A stretch of DNA of 64,000 nt, taken from positions 332,875-396,874 of the forward strand of contig NZ_LMIR01000001.1 of NCBI RefSeq assembly GCF_001429165.1, written 5' to 3'. The first letter of the stretch is position 1; each line of letters starts with the position of its first letter. The notes beneath the pieces are model-generated. The model was not told the DNA's origin. It worked only from the letters and a program-made list of their open reading frames with translations, and searched no databases. Both the position numbers and the translations under genes were made by a program. This stretch comes from Agromyces sp. Root81. GTDB lineage: Bacteria > Actinomycetota > Actinomycetes > Actinomycetales > Microbacteriaceae. Below are positions 8,708 to 18,934 of the stretch, piece by piece.

Positions 8708-10987
8708 TTACGCGACCACGCGGAAGCGCGCGCGCTGACAGGTCGCGGCCAGCGACGAGGCTCCGACCCGTAGTTCGAACTCGCCCGGCTCGACAACGCG
8801 CCGGCCCATCGCATCCACGATGGTCAGGTCCGCTACAGGGACAGCGAAGTCGACCGTCGTCCGTTCACCGGGAGCCACGTCGATCTGTTGGAACGCCTTC
8901 AGCTCCTGGTCGGCCCAGCTGACCGAGGTGACGAGATCGCTGACATACAGCTGAACGGTCTCGCGCGCCGGTCGCGATCCGGTGTTCACCACTTCAATCG
9001 AAGCGTTCACGCAATCGTCGACCCCGACGTCTGCGGACGCGAGCTGCACAGGCCCGTATTCGATCGTGGAGTACGACATCCCCTCGCCGAACACGAAGGC
9101 AGGCTCTTGGGTGAGGTCTGCGTACCGATCGCCGTGCTGCCCGCGCACCTGGTTGTAGTAGGTGGGCTGTTGCCCGACGTGACGGGCGACCGAGATCGGA
9201 AGCCGCCCGCTCGGTTCGCATTCGCCGAACAGAACCTCCGCCAGGGCCCTGCCACCTTCCATCCCCGGGCTGCCCACCCAGAGCAGAGCATTCGCGTTCA
9301 GCGCCGACGCGGGCAGAACCATCGGCTTCGACGCCATCAGCACGACGACCAACGGAACTCCCGTGGCTGCGAGGGCGTCCAGCAACGCGATTTGACCGCC
9401 CAGCAGCTCGAGCGTCGCGGTCGAACGCCCTTCACCGACGAGATCGATCGTGTCGCCGACAACGCACACGATCACATCCGCCGAACGGGCGCACGCGACG
9501 GCTTCCGCGAGCTGACGTTCGTCCACGGGAACCGACGTGGCCACGCGAGGCCGCGGCTGTCCGTCGGGGAAGTGCTCGCCTGCGGGATCGGGCATGAGCG
9601 CGACGATCTCCGCGCCCCGCGCGTATTCGACGGTGCATCCAGCGGGGGCGCGTTCACGCAGCCCGTCGAGCACCGTGCAGATGAGATCCCGCGGCTGTCC
9701 CTCAAGCCATCCGGCCTGGCCCGATCCGCCCGCCCAGTCACCGAGCTGGTTCTGGGCATCGTCCGCGAGCGGTCCGATGACAGCGATTCGCGCGGGTCCG
9801 CGCCGCTCATGGTCGGCCAACGGCAGTGTCCCGTCATTGCGCAGAAGGGTGACGGAGCGACGCGCGATCTCGAGGTTCACCTCACGATGGGCATCGCATC
9901 CGATCGTCACCGCGATGGCCTCCTCGTCTGGGACACGCGGGTTCTCGAACAGCCCGAGCTCGAACTTCAGCCGGAGTATGCGGGCGACCGCACGATCGAG
10001 ATCGGCTTCCCGGATCAGTCCGCGTCGGAACGCCTCCTGTGCTCCCGCGAAGAAGCCCGGAGTCGCCATGATGACGTCGTTGCCTGCGCGGACCGCGGCC
10101 GCTGACGCTTCGACATGACTCGGGTGGACCCGTTGCTCCCAGACCATCCGGCCGACGTTGTCCCAGTCGGTCACGAGTGTTCCGGTGAAACCCCACTCGC
10201 CGCGCAGAACGTCGCCCAGTAGCCAGTCGTCCATCGTGATCGGCACGCCGTCGATGGACTGATAGCCGAGCATGAAGCTCGCGCAGCCCTCGCGCGCCAC
10301 ACGCTCGAACGGCGGAAGGAACCAGCTTCGCAACTTCCTGCGCGACAGGTCGCCTTCGCTCGCATCCCGTCCGCCCTGGGTCTCGGAGTAGCCCGCGAAG
10401 TGCTTCGCCGTTGCGAGGATCGCGGAGGTGTCCGCCAGTCCACGCCCTTGGTATCCCTTCACCATCGCCGATGCGAGTTCCCCGATGAGGTACGGATCCT
10501 CGCCGAACGTCTCCCCGATCCGCCCCCATCGCAGGTCTCGTGCGATGCAGAGAACCGGCGAGAACGTCCAGTGGATACCCGTCGCCGCTGCTTCGACCGC
10601 CGTCGAACGCGCAACCGCCTCCAGCAGGGGCGGGTTCCACGACGCGGCCATCGCGAGCTGTGTGGGGAAGATGGTCGCCCCCTCCCAGAACGAGTGCCCG
10701 TGGATGCAGTCATCCGCCACCAGGAGGGGGATCCCGAGCCGAGTGCTCGCGACCAGTTCGTGCGCCAGGCGCAGCCGATCCGGCGACGCGTGCAGCAGCG
10801 ATCCGACATGCATGTCCAGGATCGAACGCTCGAGATCGTCCCGGGCGTCCAACTGCATCATCTGCCCGATCTTCTCGTCGAGCGTCATCCGGCCGATCAG
10901 ATCGGCCACGCGGTCAGCGACGGGAAGTCGTCGATCTCGATAGTCGAGTGTCTCGGCGCGCCCGGTGCGCGCCCCCGAGGCCGTCAA
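8708..10987 (-). CDS. beta-glucosidase, glycoside hydrolase family 3
   Basis: This 759-residue enzyme should release glucose from the non-reducing end of beta-glucosides or cello-oligosaccharides. It has the GH3 TIM-barrel domain (RWGRIGETFGEDP near 153-165, KHF at 195-197), the nucleophile Asp274 in LVTDWDN, the alpha/beta sandwich domain, and a C-terminal fibronectin-III-like domain (about 650-750). No signal peptide is seen, so it acts inside the cell on imported oligosaccharides. It overlaps the GH1 gene by 4 bp as the last gene of a minus-strand operon controlled by the nearby LacI protein. The exact substrate is unknown; some GH3 members are xylosidases. Confidence 0.93.
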   Translation of the reverse strand: MTASGARTGRAETLDYRDRRLPVADRVADLIGRMTLDEKIGQMMQLDARDDLERSILDMHVGSLLHASPDRLRLAHELVASTRLGIPLLVADDCIHGHSFWEGATIFPTQLAMAASWNPPLLEAVARSTAVEAAATGIHWTFSPVLCIARDLRWGRIGETFGEDPYLIGELASAMVKGYQGRGLADTSAILATAKHFAGYSETQGGRDASEGDLSRRKLRSWFLPPFERVAREGCASFMLGYQSIDGVPITMDDWLLGDVLRGEWGFTGTLVTDWDNVGRMVWEQRVHPSHVEASAAAVRAGNDVIMATPGFFAGAQEAFRRGLIREADLDRAVARILRLKFELGLFENPRVPDEEAIAVTIGCDAHREVNLEIARRSVTLLRNDGTLPLADHERRGPARIAVIGPLADDAQNQLGDWAGGSGQAGWLEGQPRDLICTVLDGLRERAPAGCTVEYARGAEIVALMPDPAGEHFPDGQPRPRVATSVPVDERQLAEAVACARSADVIVCVVGDTIDLVGEGRSTATLELLGGQIALLDALAATGVPLVVVLMASKPMVLPASALNANALLWVGSPGMEGGRALAEVLFGECEPSGRLPISVARHVGQQPTYYNQVRGQHGDRYADLTQEPAFVFGEGMSYSTIEYGPVQLASADVGVDDCVNASIEVVNTGSRPARETVQLYVSDLVTSVSWADQELKAFQQIDVAPGERTTVDFAVPVADLTIVDAMGRRVVEPGEFELRVGASSLAATCQRARFRVVA

Positions 10988-12189
10988 CGAGCTGCGATCG
11001 GCAGAGCGCCGCTCCGTGCGATGTCACCCAGCCATGCCAGGCTTGGCTTCGGCGTGCGCTCGAAGGTTGCGCGATCCACCGCGATGAGGCCGAACGTGGG
11101 CATGAACGATCCCCACTCGTAGTTGTCCAGCAGCGACCAGTGCAGGTAACCGCGCACATCGCACCCGTCGTCCATGGCCTCGCTCATGGCGATGAGCGCC
11201 CCCCTCGTATAGGCGACCCGGCGTTCGTCATCAGACGTGGCGATGCCGTTCTCGGTGACCATCATCGGGACGCCGCCGGTGACCTCCCACGTGTGGCGCA
11301 GCGCATGCCCGAGCGCCTCCGGGTAGTACTCCCACCCGGTCAGAGTGACGTCCGTGCCCTGCGGCCACGCCTGCGGGCCGTAGCCGCGCTCATCGTCCGT
11401 CGGTCCGATCACCGTGCGCAGGTACGACTGCACCCCGATGAAGTCATCGTCCCGCGCCTGTTCGAGGAAGAAGTCCTCTCGCCAGTACTGCCACGCATCG
11501 CGCTGAGCCTCCCAGCCCGGCATCGCCTGGTACACCTGATTGGCGACGGTCCATCCCACCTTCGCGTCGGGAAGCGCCTCATGGAGGACATCGACCGCCG
11601 CGCGATGTGCAGCGGCGATCGCACGGGCCACCACAGGATCCGGATCGTCCGGATAGTTGACCCCGGTACCCGTGTCGACGGTGGTCTCCAGGTTGGTGAC
11701 CAGCATGTTCGGTTCGTTGATCGTGATGACCCACGAGACATCTGTCAGGATGCTGCTGGCGATGCGTGCGAAGTTCGCGAACACGGTCGCACTGTCGGAC
11801 GCAGCCCATCCGCCGCGAGCCCGCCACCAGCGGGGGAAGCTGAAGTGATGCAGCGTGACGATCGGTTCCACGCCGAGCTCGCGGCACGTGTCGATCATGC
11901 GCCGGTAGTGCGCGAGCTGAGCCAGCGAGACGATACCCTCCTCCGGTTCGATGCGCGCCCACTCGATCGAGAACCGATAGGCGCGGAGACCTGACGCGGC
12001 GAGCAGCGCGATGTCCTCCGGGTAGCGATGGTACGAATCGCAGGCGTCACCTGACGGCTCCGAGACCGTCGCCCGCGGGTGGTACTCGTCCACCCAGTTC
12101 GTCGAGTTCACGTTGCCGCCCTCGATCTGGTGGGCGGCGGTGGCCGCTCCCCACAGGAATCCTTCGGGGACGTTGGTGGTACCGGTCAT
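10984..12189 (-). CDS. beta-glucosidase, glycoside hydrolase family 1
   Basis: This 401-residue retaining glycosidase carries both GH1 signatures: the acid/base Glu159 in TINEPN and the nucleophile Glu313 in MVTENG. The N-terminus PEGFLWGAATAAHQIEGG is standard, and the ATG at 12189 places it correctly even though the frame is open further upstream. It is cytoplasmic and likely cleaves imported beta-glucosides or phospho-free disaccharides together with the GH3 enzyme. The two genes are translationally coupled by an ATGA overlap. The permease upstream ends about 125 bp away. Confidence 0.95.
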   Translation of the reverse strand: MTGTTNVPEGFLWGAATAAHQIEGGNVNSTNWVDEYHPRATVSEPSGDACDSYHRYPEDIALLAASGLRAYRFSIEWARIEPEEGIVSLAQLAHYRRMIDTCRELGVEPIVTLHHFSFPRWWRARGGWAASDSATVFANFARIASSILTDVSWVITINEPNMLVTNLETTVDTGTGVNYPDDPDPVVARAIAAAHRAAVDVLHEALPDAKVGWTVANQVYQAMPGWEAQRDAWQYWREDFFLEQARDDDFIGVQSYLRTVIGPTDDERGYGPQAWPQGTDVTLTGWEYYPEALGHALRHTWEVTGGVPMMVTENGIATSDDERRVAYTRGALIAMSEAMDDGCDVRGYLHWSLLDNYEWGSFMPTFGLIAVDRATFERTPKPSLAWLGDIARSGALPIAAR

Positions 12190-12313
12190 CGGTTTCCTCA
12201 GTTCTGCGTTCTGCGGAGCCACTCCGGCTCCGGATGAATGGGATGCGGCTGCCCGCACGGTGCGGACGTGGCCACGGTGAGTCAGTGGACTCGGTCGGGC
12301 ACCGGCTCGATGG

Positions 12314-13204
12314 TCACTTGATGCCAGTCATGGTGATTCCCTGGATGAAGTGCCGTTGCATCGCGACGAACAGCACGAGTACCGGGATCACGATCAGGAA
12401 AGACCCGGCCATCTGTAGTCCGAAGTCCGTGCCATGACCTCCCGACTCCGCCGAGAAGAGCGCGAGCGACACCGGGAGCGTGTACATCGAGTCGTCTTGG
12501 GCGATGATCAGCGGCCAGACGAAGCCGTTCCACGAACCCATGAAGGTGAAGATCGCCAGCGTCGCCAGCGGAGCCTTGCACAGGGGAAGCACGATCTGGA
12601 AGAAGATCCGGAAGTCGCCCGCGCCGTCGATGCGTGCCGCATCAAGCAGTGCGTCCGGGATCTCGAGCATGAATTGACGCATCAGGAAGACGCCGAACGC
12701 GCCGACCATGCCAGGCAGGATGAGCCCCCAGTACGTGTTGACCATGCCGAGGTTCGCCACCAGCACGAACTGCGGGATGAGCATCACGATCCCCGGCACG
12801 AACAGGGTCGCAAGCACGACGACGGTGATCGCCCTCTTGCCCGGGAAGTTCATCTTCGCCAGCGCCCAGCCGACCATCGACGAGAGCAGCAGCGTCGCGA
12901 AGACGGTGACAAGCGCGACGATGACGGAGTTCAGGAACGGTCGCAGGATGTCGAACTCGAAGAACCACGCCTTGAAGTTGTCCAGTGTGGGCGCTTGCGG
13001 CCACCAGGTGATCGGTCGGGCCAATAGCTCGGCATTCGACTTGAAGGACCCGAGCACCATCCACACGAACGGCAGGATCGTCGCCGCGAGTCCCACCGCC
13101 AGAATCGCCAGGATGATCAGATTGCCCCACCTGATCGGGCGTAGTCGTCGCCGACTGACGGCTGCCGACGCACCGGCGGTTGCTCGTCGCTCAACTGTGG
13201 TCAT
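12314..13204 (-). CDS. carbohydrate ABC transporter permease, MalG type
   Basis: This 296-residue inner-membrane protein has six predicted helices and the family EAA loop (DAARIDGAGDFRIFFQIVLP), which docks the ATPase. It ends in FIQGITMTGIK, the typical C-terminus of CUT1-type MalG/UgpE permeases. It starts at ATG 13204, two bases from the stop of the other permease. No ATP-binding gene is in the operon, which is common for CUT1 sugar transporters that share an MsiK-type ATPase encoded elsewhere. Confidence 0.95.
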   Translation of the reverse strand: MTTVERRATAGASAAVSRRRLRPIRWGNLIILAILAVGLAATILPFVWMVLGSFKSNAELLARPITWWPQAPTLDNFKAWFFEFDILRPFLNSVIVALVTVFATLLLSSMVGWALAKMNFPGKRAITVVVLATLFVPGIVMLIPQFVLVANLGMVNTYWGLILPGMVGAFGVFLMRQFMLEIPDALLDAARIDGAGDFRIFFQIVLPLCKAPLATLAIFTFMGSWNGFVWPLIIAQDDSMYTLPVSLALFSAESGGHGTDFGLQMAGSFLIVIPVLVLFVAMQRHFIQGITMTGIK

Positions 13205-13205
13205 G

Positions 13206-14126
13206 TCAGGTCCTCTGCCGGAAGAAGCGGAATTGCACGATCGCAAGGATGCCGATCAGCGCGAAGAGCACGTAGGCCCCCGCGGCGCCGACCGAGTAGT
13301 TGCCGTACTTGAACTGGTTGTAGACCTGCAGCGCGACCGACGTCGTCGAGTCGAGCGGCCCGCCCTCGGTCATGACGAACGGCTCATCGAAGAACTGCAT
13401 ATGGCCGGTGGTCACGAGGATCGCGTTCAGCAGAATTGTCGGCATCATCAAGGGAATCGTGATGCGGAAGAACTTCTGGGCTGCGTTCACACCGTCGAGG
13501 GCGGCCGCCTCATGGACGTCGCTCGGGATGCCCTGGAGCCCAGCGAGGAAGATCACCATCGACACCCCGATGTTGCGCCAGATCGCCATGATCGTGATGG
13601 CCAGGAGTGCGGTGTTCGGATCCGAAAGCCAGTTGGGTCCGGTGACTCCGAACCATCCGAGGATCGTGTTGAACACCCCGGTGTTCTGGTACATGATCCG
13701 CCACACGATCGCAACCGCGACGATGGTGGTGATCACCGGCGTGTAGTAGCCCACACGGAAGAACGTGGCCAGCCTAGGACCGACCGAGTTGAGCATGACG
13801 GCGAGCACGAGCGCGATGAACAACGTCGTCGGCACTCCGATCGCGACGAAGATCAACGTGTTGAGCAGCGCGCGTTGAAACGTCTCGTCCGTCAGCACCG
13901 TGACGAAGTTGTCGAACCCGACGAAATCCACGTTGAGCGGGTTGCGGATGTCGCGCGCCTTGAGGTCGGTGAACGACATCACGAGCGAACTCACGAGCGG
14001 GATGAGGCCGAACACCCCGAAGGTCAGGACGAATGGCGATACGAAGATCCAGGCGTTCAGACTCGAGCGCCGCCGCTGGGCGGCCAGGGAACCCACTTTC
14101 CCCGGCCGCCTCTGGGTGATCGTCAC
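13206..14126 (-). CDS. carbohydrate ABC transporter permease, MalF type
   Basis: This is the membrane partner of the MalG-type permease, about 306 residues with six predicted helices and the EAA-loop sequence EAAALDGVNAAQKFFRITIP. I place the start at GTG 14126, which overlaps the binding-protein stop as GTGA and gives a normal length; the frame is open to an ATG at 14246 inside the upstream gene. It completes the pore of a CUT1 importer for a beta-glucoside or oligosaccharide. Confidence 0.93.
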   Translation of the reverse strand: MTITQRRPGKVGSLAAQRRRSSLNAWIFVSPFVLTFGVFGLIPLVSSLVMSFTDLKARDIRNPLNVDFVGFDNFVTVLTDETFQRALLNTLIFVAIGVPTTLFIALVLAVMLNSVGPRLATFFRVGYYTPVITTIVAVAIVWRIMYQNTGVFNTILGWFGVTGPNWLSDPNTALLAITIMAIWRNIGVSMVIFLAGLQGIPSDVHEAAALDGVNAAQKFFRITIPLMMPTILLNAILVTTGHMQFFDEPFVMTEGGPLDSTTSVALQVYNQFKYGNYSVGAAGAYVLFALIGILAIVQFRFFRQRT

Positions 14127-15415
14127 CAGCCGAAGCCGATCGCGGTCGCCTTCGATTGAATCTCCTTCGCGGCGTCCTCCGCCGACATCGTGCCGCGCGC
14201 GACCATTTCGGAGTATTTGCTGATCAGATCCGACACCTGGGACCACGCGGGGTAGTTCGGCGTCGCCACGGTGTCCTTCATCTGCGTCATCAGCGTGCTT
14301 GTGACGGGGTTGTCCTGGATCGGCTTGTAATCAGCCGCGCCCGTGTTCGCAGGAAGCTCGCCCTGAAGGTCGTACCACTGCTCCTGCTGCTGGGTCTTCC
14401 CCATCCACGACACCAGGGACCAGGCGGATGCCTTGTTCTTGGATGCCGAGAAGACGCCGAGGTTGCCGCCGCCGATGTACTGGTTGTTGTTGCCCGCAGG
14501 GCCCTTCGGTGCGACGGCGTAGCCGACGGAGTCCATCGTGAACCCGGCGGGCGCGGTTCCGTTCTCGATCTGGTCCTTGTAGATGTCCAGCATCCACGGA
14601 CCCGAGATGAACATCGGGGCGCCGCCGTTCTCGAACGTCGCGTCGGTGGATGCCTCAATCGGCGCCTCTCCCCGCTTGAAGTACCCGGCGTAGTAGTCCA
14701 GTGCGCTGATGAACTCCTTGTTATCGATCGTCCACTGCTTGCCGTCGGCCATGGACCCGCCCGCCTGGGCGACGAAGGGCACGATCACCTGCGCGGGCTG
14801 CTCCGTGGGCCTCGGAAGGTTGAGCCCATAGGTCCCACCCGGACGCGACTTGAACGCGGCCGCCATCTCCTGCATCTCCTCCCACGTGGTCGGTGCGGAC
14901 AGGCCGAGCTGGCTCGCGATGTCCTTCCGGTAGAAGAGGAATCGCGTCTCCACATACCAGGGCATCGCGTAGAGCGCGTCCTTGTCGCCCTTGACGGAGT
15001 CGACGGCCGCGGGGTAAAAGTCGCTGTCGTCGTAGACGCCTCCCGGCAGCTTGTCGAACGCGCCCATGCCGATCGCGGTCGCGGTCTGGTCCGCGCCGGT
15101 CATGATGATGTCCGGCCCCTTCCCTGCCGCAGTGGCCGTCTGGAGCTTCGTGATCACCTGGTCCCACGGTACGTCCGTCACAGTCAGCGATGCCTCCGGG
15201 TTCGCCTCGAGCCACGTCGCAGCGAGCTTCTTGAGGTTGTCTGCGTGTCCGCCCGCGGTCCACACCTGGATTTCGCCGGATGCCTGCCCTGCGGGCGCGG
15301 GTCCGTCGGCGGCGCCATCCGATGTGCCGGCGTCGCCGCCACGTCCGCAACCACTGAAGACCAGGGCTGCGGCGACGGCTATCGCTGTGGCCCGAGCGAC
15401 TGTCAACCTGCGCAT
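14123..15415 (-). CDS. sugar-binding lipoprotein of an ABC transporter (family 1)
   Basis: This 430-residue solute-binding protein captures sugar outside the membrane and delivers it to the two permeases. Residues 1-25 form a lipoprotein signal with the lipobox VFSGC, followed by a Gly/Ala/Asp-rich linker. The start at ATG 15415 is backed by AAGGGAG seven bases upstream; a longer start at 15442 would cover that site. The family-1 fold is indicated by DVPWDQVITKLQTA and IMTGAD. It is the first gene of the operon and diverges from the LacI regulator, so substrate uptake and hydrolysis are likely co-induced. Confidence 0.93.
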   Translation of the reverse strand: MRRLTVARATAIAVAAALVFSGCGRGGDAGTSDGAADGPAPAGQASGEIQVWTAGGHADNLKKLAATWLEANPEASLTVTDVPWDQVITKLQTATAAGKGPDIIMTGADQTATAIGMGAFDKLPGGVYDDSDFYPAAVDSVKGDKDALYAMPWYVETRFLFYRKDIASQLGLSAPTTWEEMQEMAAAFKSRPGGTYGLNLPRPTEQPAQVIVPFVAQAGGSMADGKQWTIDNKEFISALDYYAGYFKRGEAPIEASTDATFENGGAPMFISGPWMLDIYKDQIENGTAPAGFTMDSVGYAVAPKGPAGNNNQYIGGGNLGVFSASKNKASAWSLVSWMGKTQQQEQWYDLQGELPANTGAADYKPIQDNPVTSTLMTQMKDTVATPNYPAWSQVSDLISKYSEMVARGTMSAEDAAKEIQSKATAIGFGW

Positions 15416-15430
15416 GCTCACTCCCTTGTG

Positions 15431-15450
15431 TTTCGATAGCATCTTCGAAA
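15431..15450. promoter_or_regulatory. candidate LacI-family operator in the divergent promoter
   Basis: TTTCGA at 15431-15436 and TCGAAA at 15445-15450 form an inverted repeat with an 8-bp spacer, 16 bp upstream of the binding-protein start. A related TTTTCGGAAAG lies at 15553-15562, just before the lacI start. CG-centred palindromes of this sort are typical LacI-family operators. Binding is inferred. Confidence 0.4.
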
Positions 15451-15581
15451 TTTTGATGACACATTACGAAAGAGCTTAGGGTCGGCGCCCCAGGCTGTCC
15501 ACTCATCCTCGGCATCTTTTGGCCACAGTTCCGTCGCCAAGTTTGCTAGGATTTTCGGAAAGTCACCGCGAAGGAGTCTGG

Positions 15582-16571
15582 ATGGCCACGCAGCTAGCGC
15601 AGATCGCAGCAGAGGCCGGGGTGTCCGTCCCCACCGTCTCCAAAGTGCTGAACGCGAGGGCGGATGTCTCGCCGACGACGCGAGAACGTGTGACTGCTGT
15701 CCTCGAGCAGCACGGTCTCGCGATCCGAACCCGCCCGCGTGCGACCACCGGCCTGCTCGATGCGCGCATCGTCAACTTGGACGGCGCGTGGGCCGAAACA
15801 GTCGTACGAGGTGCCGCCGCTGCCGCTCGACGGCACGACAAGGACCTCGTCCTCACCGTCGACCCGGACCCAGACGACTGCGACGGCTGGGTTCGGCGGG
15901 CATTGGCGCGTGGCACGGATGGACTCGTGAGCTTCGTCGCCGTGCCGAGCGAAGACGCTCGGCGCGGACTTGCCGACAGCGGTGTCCCGCTTGTCGTCGT
16001 CGATCCGCTGCACCGAGTGCCCGATGGCACAATGTCGATCTCCGCCACCAACTTTCAGGGCGCATTCGATGCGACCAACCACCTGCTCGCGCTCGGGCAT
16101 CGCCGCATCGCCACCGTCACCGGCCCATTCGACCAGGACAACGCGATCGCCCGCTTCGCCGGGTTTCAAGCCGCGATGCTGCAATCCGGGCAGCCTGTCG
16201 ATCCCGGGCTGGTCGATCGTTCCGGCTACGGGATCCCTAACGGGTACGACGCGATGCGAGCGCTGCTGAACGAAGCGGACCCGCCGACCGCCATCTTTGC
16301 CGCGAGCGACGACAGCGCCCTCGGTGCGATCCGAGCCATCCGCGAGCGCGGGTTGCATGTCCCCGACGACATTTCCGTGATCGGGTTCGACGACCTGCCG
16401 TACTCACAGTGGACGGATCCTCCGCTGACGACGATCCGTCAGCCGCTGGCCGAGATGGGCGATGGCGCCGTCGAACTGCTGATCCGGATCCGGGCGGGGC
16501 TGGCGCCGACCGCGCACACCGAATTGTCGACCCGGCTGATCGTGCGCTCGTCCACCGCACGCCTGGGGTAG
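15582..16571 (+). CDS. LacI-family transcriptional regulator of the beta-glucoside operon
   Basis: This 329-residue repressor has an N-terminal LacI helix-turn-helix (IAAEAGVSVPTVSKVLNARA, residues 8-27) and a periplasmic-binding-protein-like sensor domain with the usual IFAASDDSALGAIRAI and DDISVIGFDDLPY motifs. The ATG at 15582 follows AAGGAG and puts the helix-turn-helix at the N-terminus; an upstream in-frame ATG at 15519 would add a non-family extension. It diverges from the transporter/glucosidase operon and most likely represses it until a glucoside ligand binds. The ligand is not predictable from sequence. Confidence 0.95.
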   Translation: MATQLAQIAAEAGVSVPTVSKVLNARADVSPTTRERVTAVLEQHGLAIRTRPRATTGLLDARIVNLDGAWAETVVRGAAAAARRHDKDLVLTVDPDPDDCDGWVRRALARGTDGLVSFVAVPSEDARRGLADSGVPLVVVDPLHRVPDGTMSISATNFQGAFDATNHLLALGHRRIATVTGPFDQDNAIARFAGFQAAMLQSGQPVDPGLVDRSGYGIPNGYDAMRALLNEADPPTAIFAASDDSALGAIRAIRERGLHVPDDISVIGFDDLPYSQWTDPPLTTIRQPLAEMGDGAVELLIRIRAGLAPTAHTELSTRLIVRSSTARLG

Positions 16572-16577
16572 CTGTAC

Positions 16578-16705
16578 TTCCCCGTGACAACGTTCCGCCG
16601 TCGGTTGAGGAGCTTCTTGATGTCCTGAGTGCTACTGGATTCATTACGGAAGAGGCAGGTGGAGGACGGCGGGTGACAAACCTTGGGGCGATCTTGCTCG
16701 TTTGA
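16578..16705 (+). pseudogene. C-terminal scrap of a schlafen/AlbA_2-type protein
   Basis: This frame, which has no start of its own, reads RDNVPPSVEELLDVL, then ATGFITEEAGGGRRVTNLGAI, and stops at TGA 16703 inside the right-hand repeat. A short winged helix ending in TNLGAILL is typical of AlbA_2/COG2865 ATP-binding proteins found on mobile elements. The rest of the gene is missing, so this is read as a leftover truncated at the element boundary. The match is from pattern recognition only. Confidence 0.4.
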
Positions 16706-16723
16706 AACTACTGGTCAAGCCAG
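16700..16723. repeat. right copy of 24-bp direct repeat (candidate attR)
   Basis: GTTTGAAACTAC then TGGTCAAGCCAG repeats 8007-8030 with two mismatches and the same orientation. The AlbA_2-like fragment ends within it, and the SUKH gene region begins just after it. This is what the far junction of an element integrated next to tRNA-Val would look like. Confidence 0.55.
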
Positions 16724-16758
16724 TGTCATCTGTTCGGTCGCCACCGTAGGGTTTCGCG

Positions 16759-17289
16759 CTACGGCTGCTGCGACCCCAGGTAGGCACGCAACTCGTCGGC
16801 AGTGGTGAAGCCAGCCAGGTAGTCGGCGAAGCTACCGACCCGGTCGACGTCGGTCCAGAAGAACGTCTCATGATCCGTCTGGAAGACCGACGGGTTGCCG
16901 GGACTCTGGTCTCCAGTCGCGACCACATAGTAATTCGGAAAGCTGTCTGAGGTGCCGACGAAGACGAACTCCAACGGACCTTCCGGTACCGAGAAGGTCC
17001 GTCGCAGTGCATCCTCGGTCACCAGCCCCTCGAGTTCGCCGAACATCGGGTCGCCTTCTGTGAAGGGCGCGAAGATGCGTGGAACGTAGCGGACCTGGTT
17101 GTAGAGCTCTTCCGGCCCGAAGACATGGCCTATCAGCGCTTCGGTATCCAGGTTTCCGTCGATCTCGATCTCCGGGTGGGCTTCGAACACGGGTCGGAAG
17201 ATGTCCAGACCACTCGAGTCCCATGGCAGCGGCTCGGGACGCTTTTGCAGCGCGTGATCGAAACGCAATGACATCAATTGCTCTGTCAT
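16759..17289 (-). CDS. SMI1/KNR4 (SUKH)-like putative immunity protein
   Basis: This protein of about 176 residues is acidic and lacks signal or membrane segments. Its C-terminal half (EFVFVGTSDSFPNYYVVA, then an acidic FWTDVDRVGSFADYLAGF) has the layout of SUKH proteins, where a beta-strand with a display of small acidic turns precedes a final SFxxxL helix. The start is set at ATG 17289 because AGGGGGAAC sits just upstream; the frame remains open to 17586. SUKH proteins typically neutralise secreted polymorphic toxins. No toxin gene is adjacent, so the role is inferred. Confidence 0.55.
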   Translation of the reverse strand: MTEQLMSLRFDHALQKRPEPLPWDSSGLDIFRPVFEAHPEIEIDGNLDTEALIGHVFGPEELYNQVRYVPRIFAPFTEGDPMFGELEGLVTEDALRRTFSVPEGPLEFVFVGTSDSFPNYYVVATGDQSPGNPSVFQTDHETFFWTDVDRVGSFADYLAGFTTADELRAYLGSQQP

Positions 17290-17527
17290 TGTTCCCCCTG
17301 GCAATCCCGTTTCCCCGCCGAGGCGCGCGATCTGCTCAAGTACCTGCCTTTCCATAGACGGCATGATAGCGAGCCGGTGGGGAGGAAACTCCACACGCAG
17401 TTCCGGAAGCGGCCTCCGGCTCGGAGAGGCAGCGACGCCGGTGCGAAACATGGGCGAACGGCACCAGTTGTTGCGATGGCGCTCTGAAACCGTCCGGGCT
17501 CGAGTCGTCTCTGTGGGGGCGGTCGAC

Positions 17528-18858
<1,331 letters not shown>

Positions 18859-18885
18859 TGAGTGTTCGACCGACTTCACACGCCC

Positions 18886-18916
18886 ACCATAAAACTTTGA
18901 GTGCACTCGAAGTCAA
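18886..18916 (-). promoter_or_regulatory. MerR-type promoter with 19-bp spacer and palindromic operator
   Basis: On the minus strand the -35 is TTGACT (18916-18911) and the -10 is TATGGT (18891-18886), separated by 19 bp instead of 17. A near-perfect 18-bp palindrome, CTTTGAGTGCACTCGAAG, fills the spacer at 18895-18912. Overlong spacers holding a palindrome are the hallmark of MerR-activated promoters, where the protein untwists the DNA. It lies directly upstream of the merR-AKR operon. Confidence 0.8.
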
Positions 18917-18934
18917 GGCGCACTCAGGAAATGC

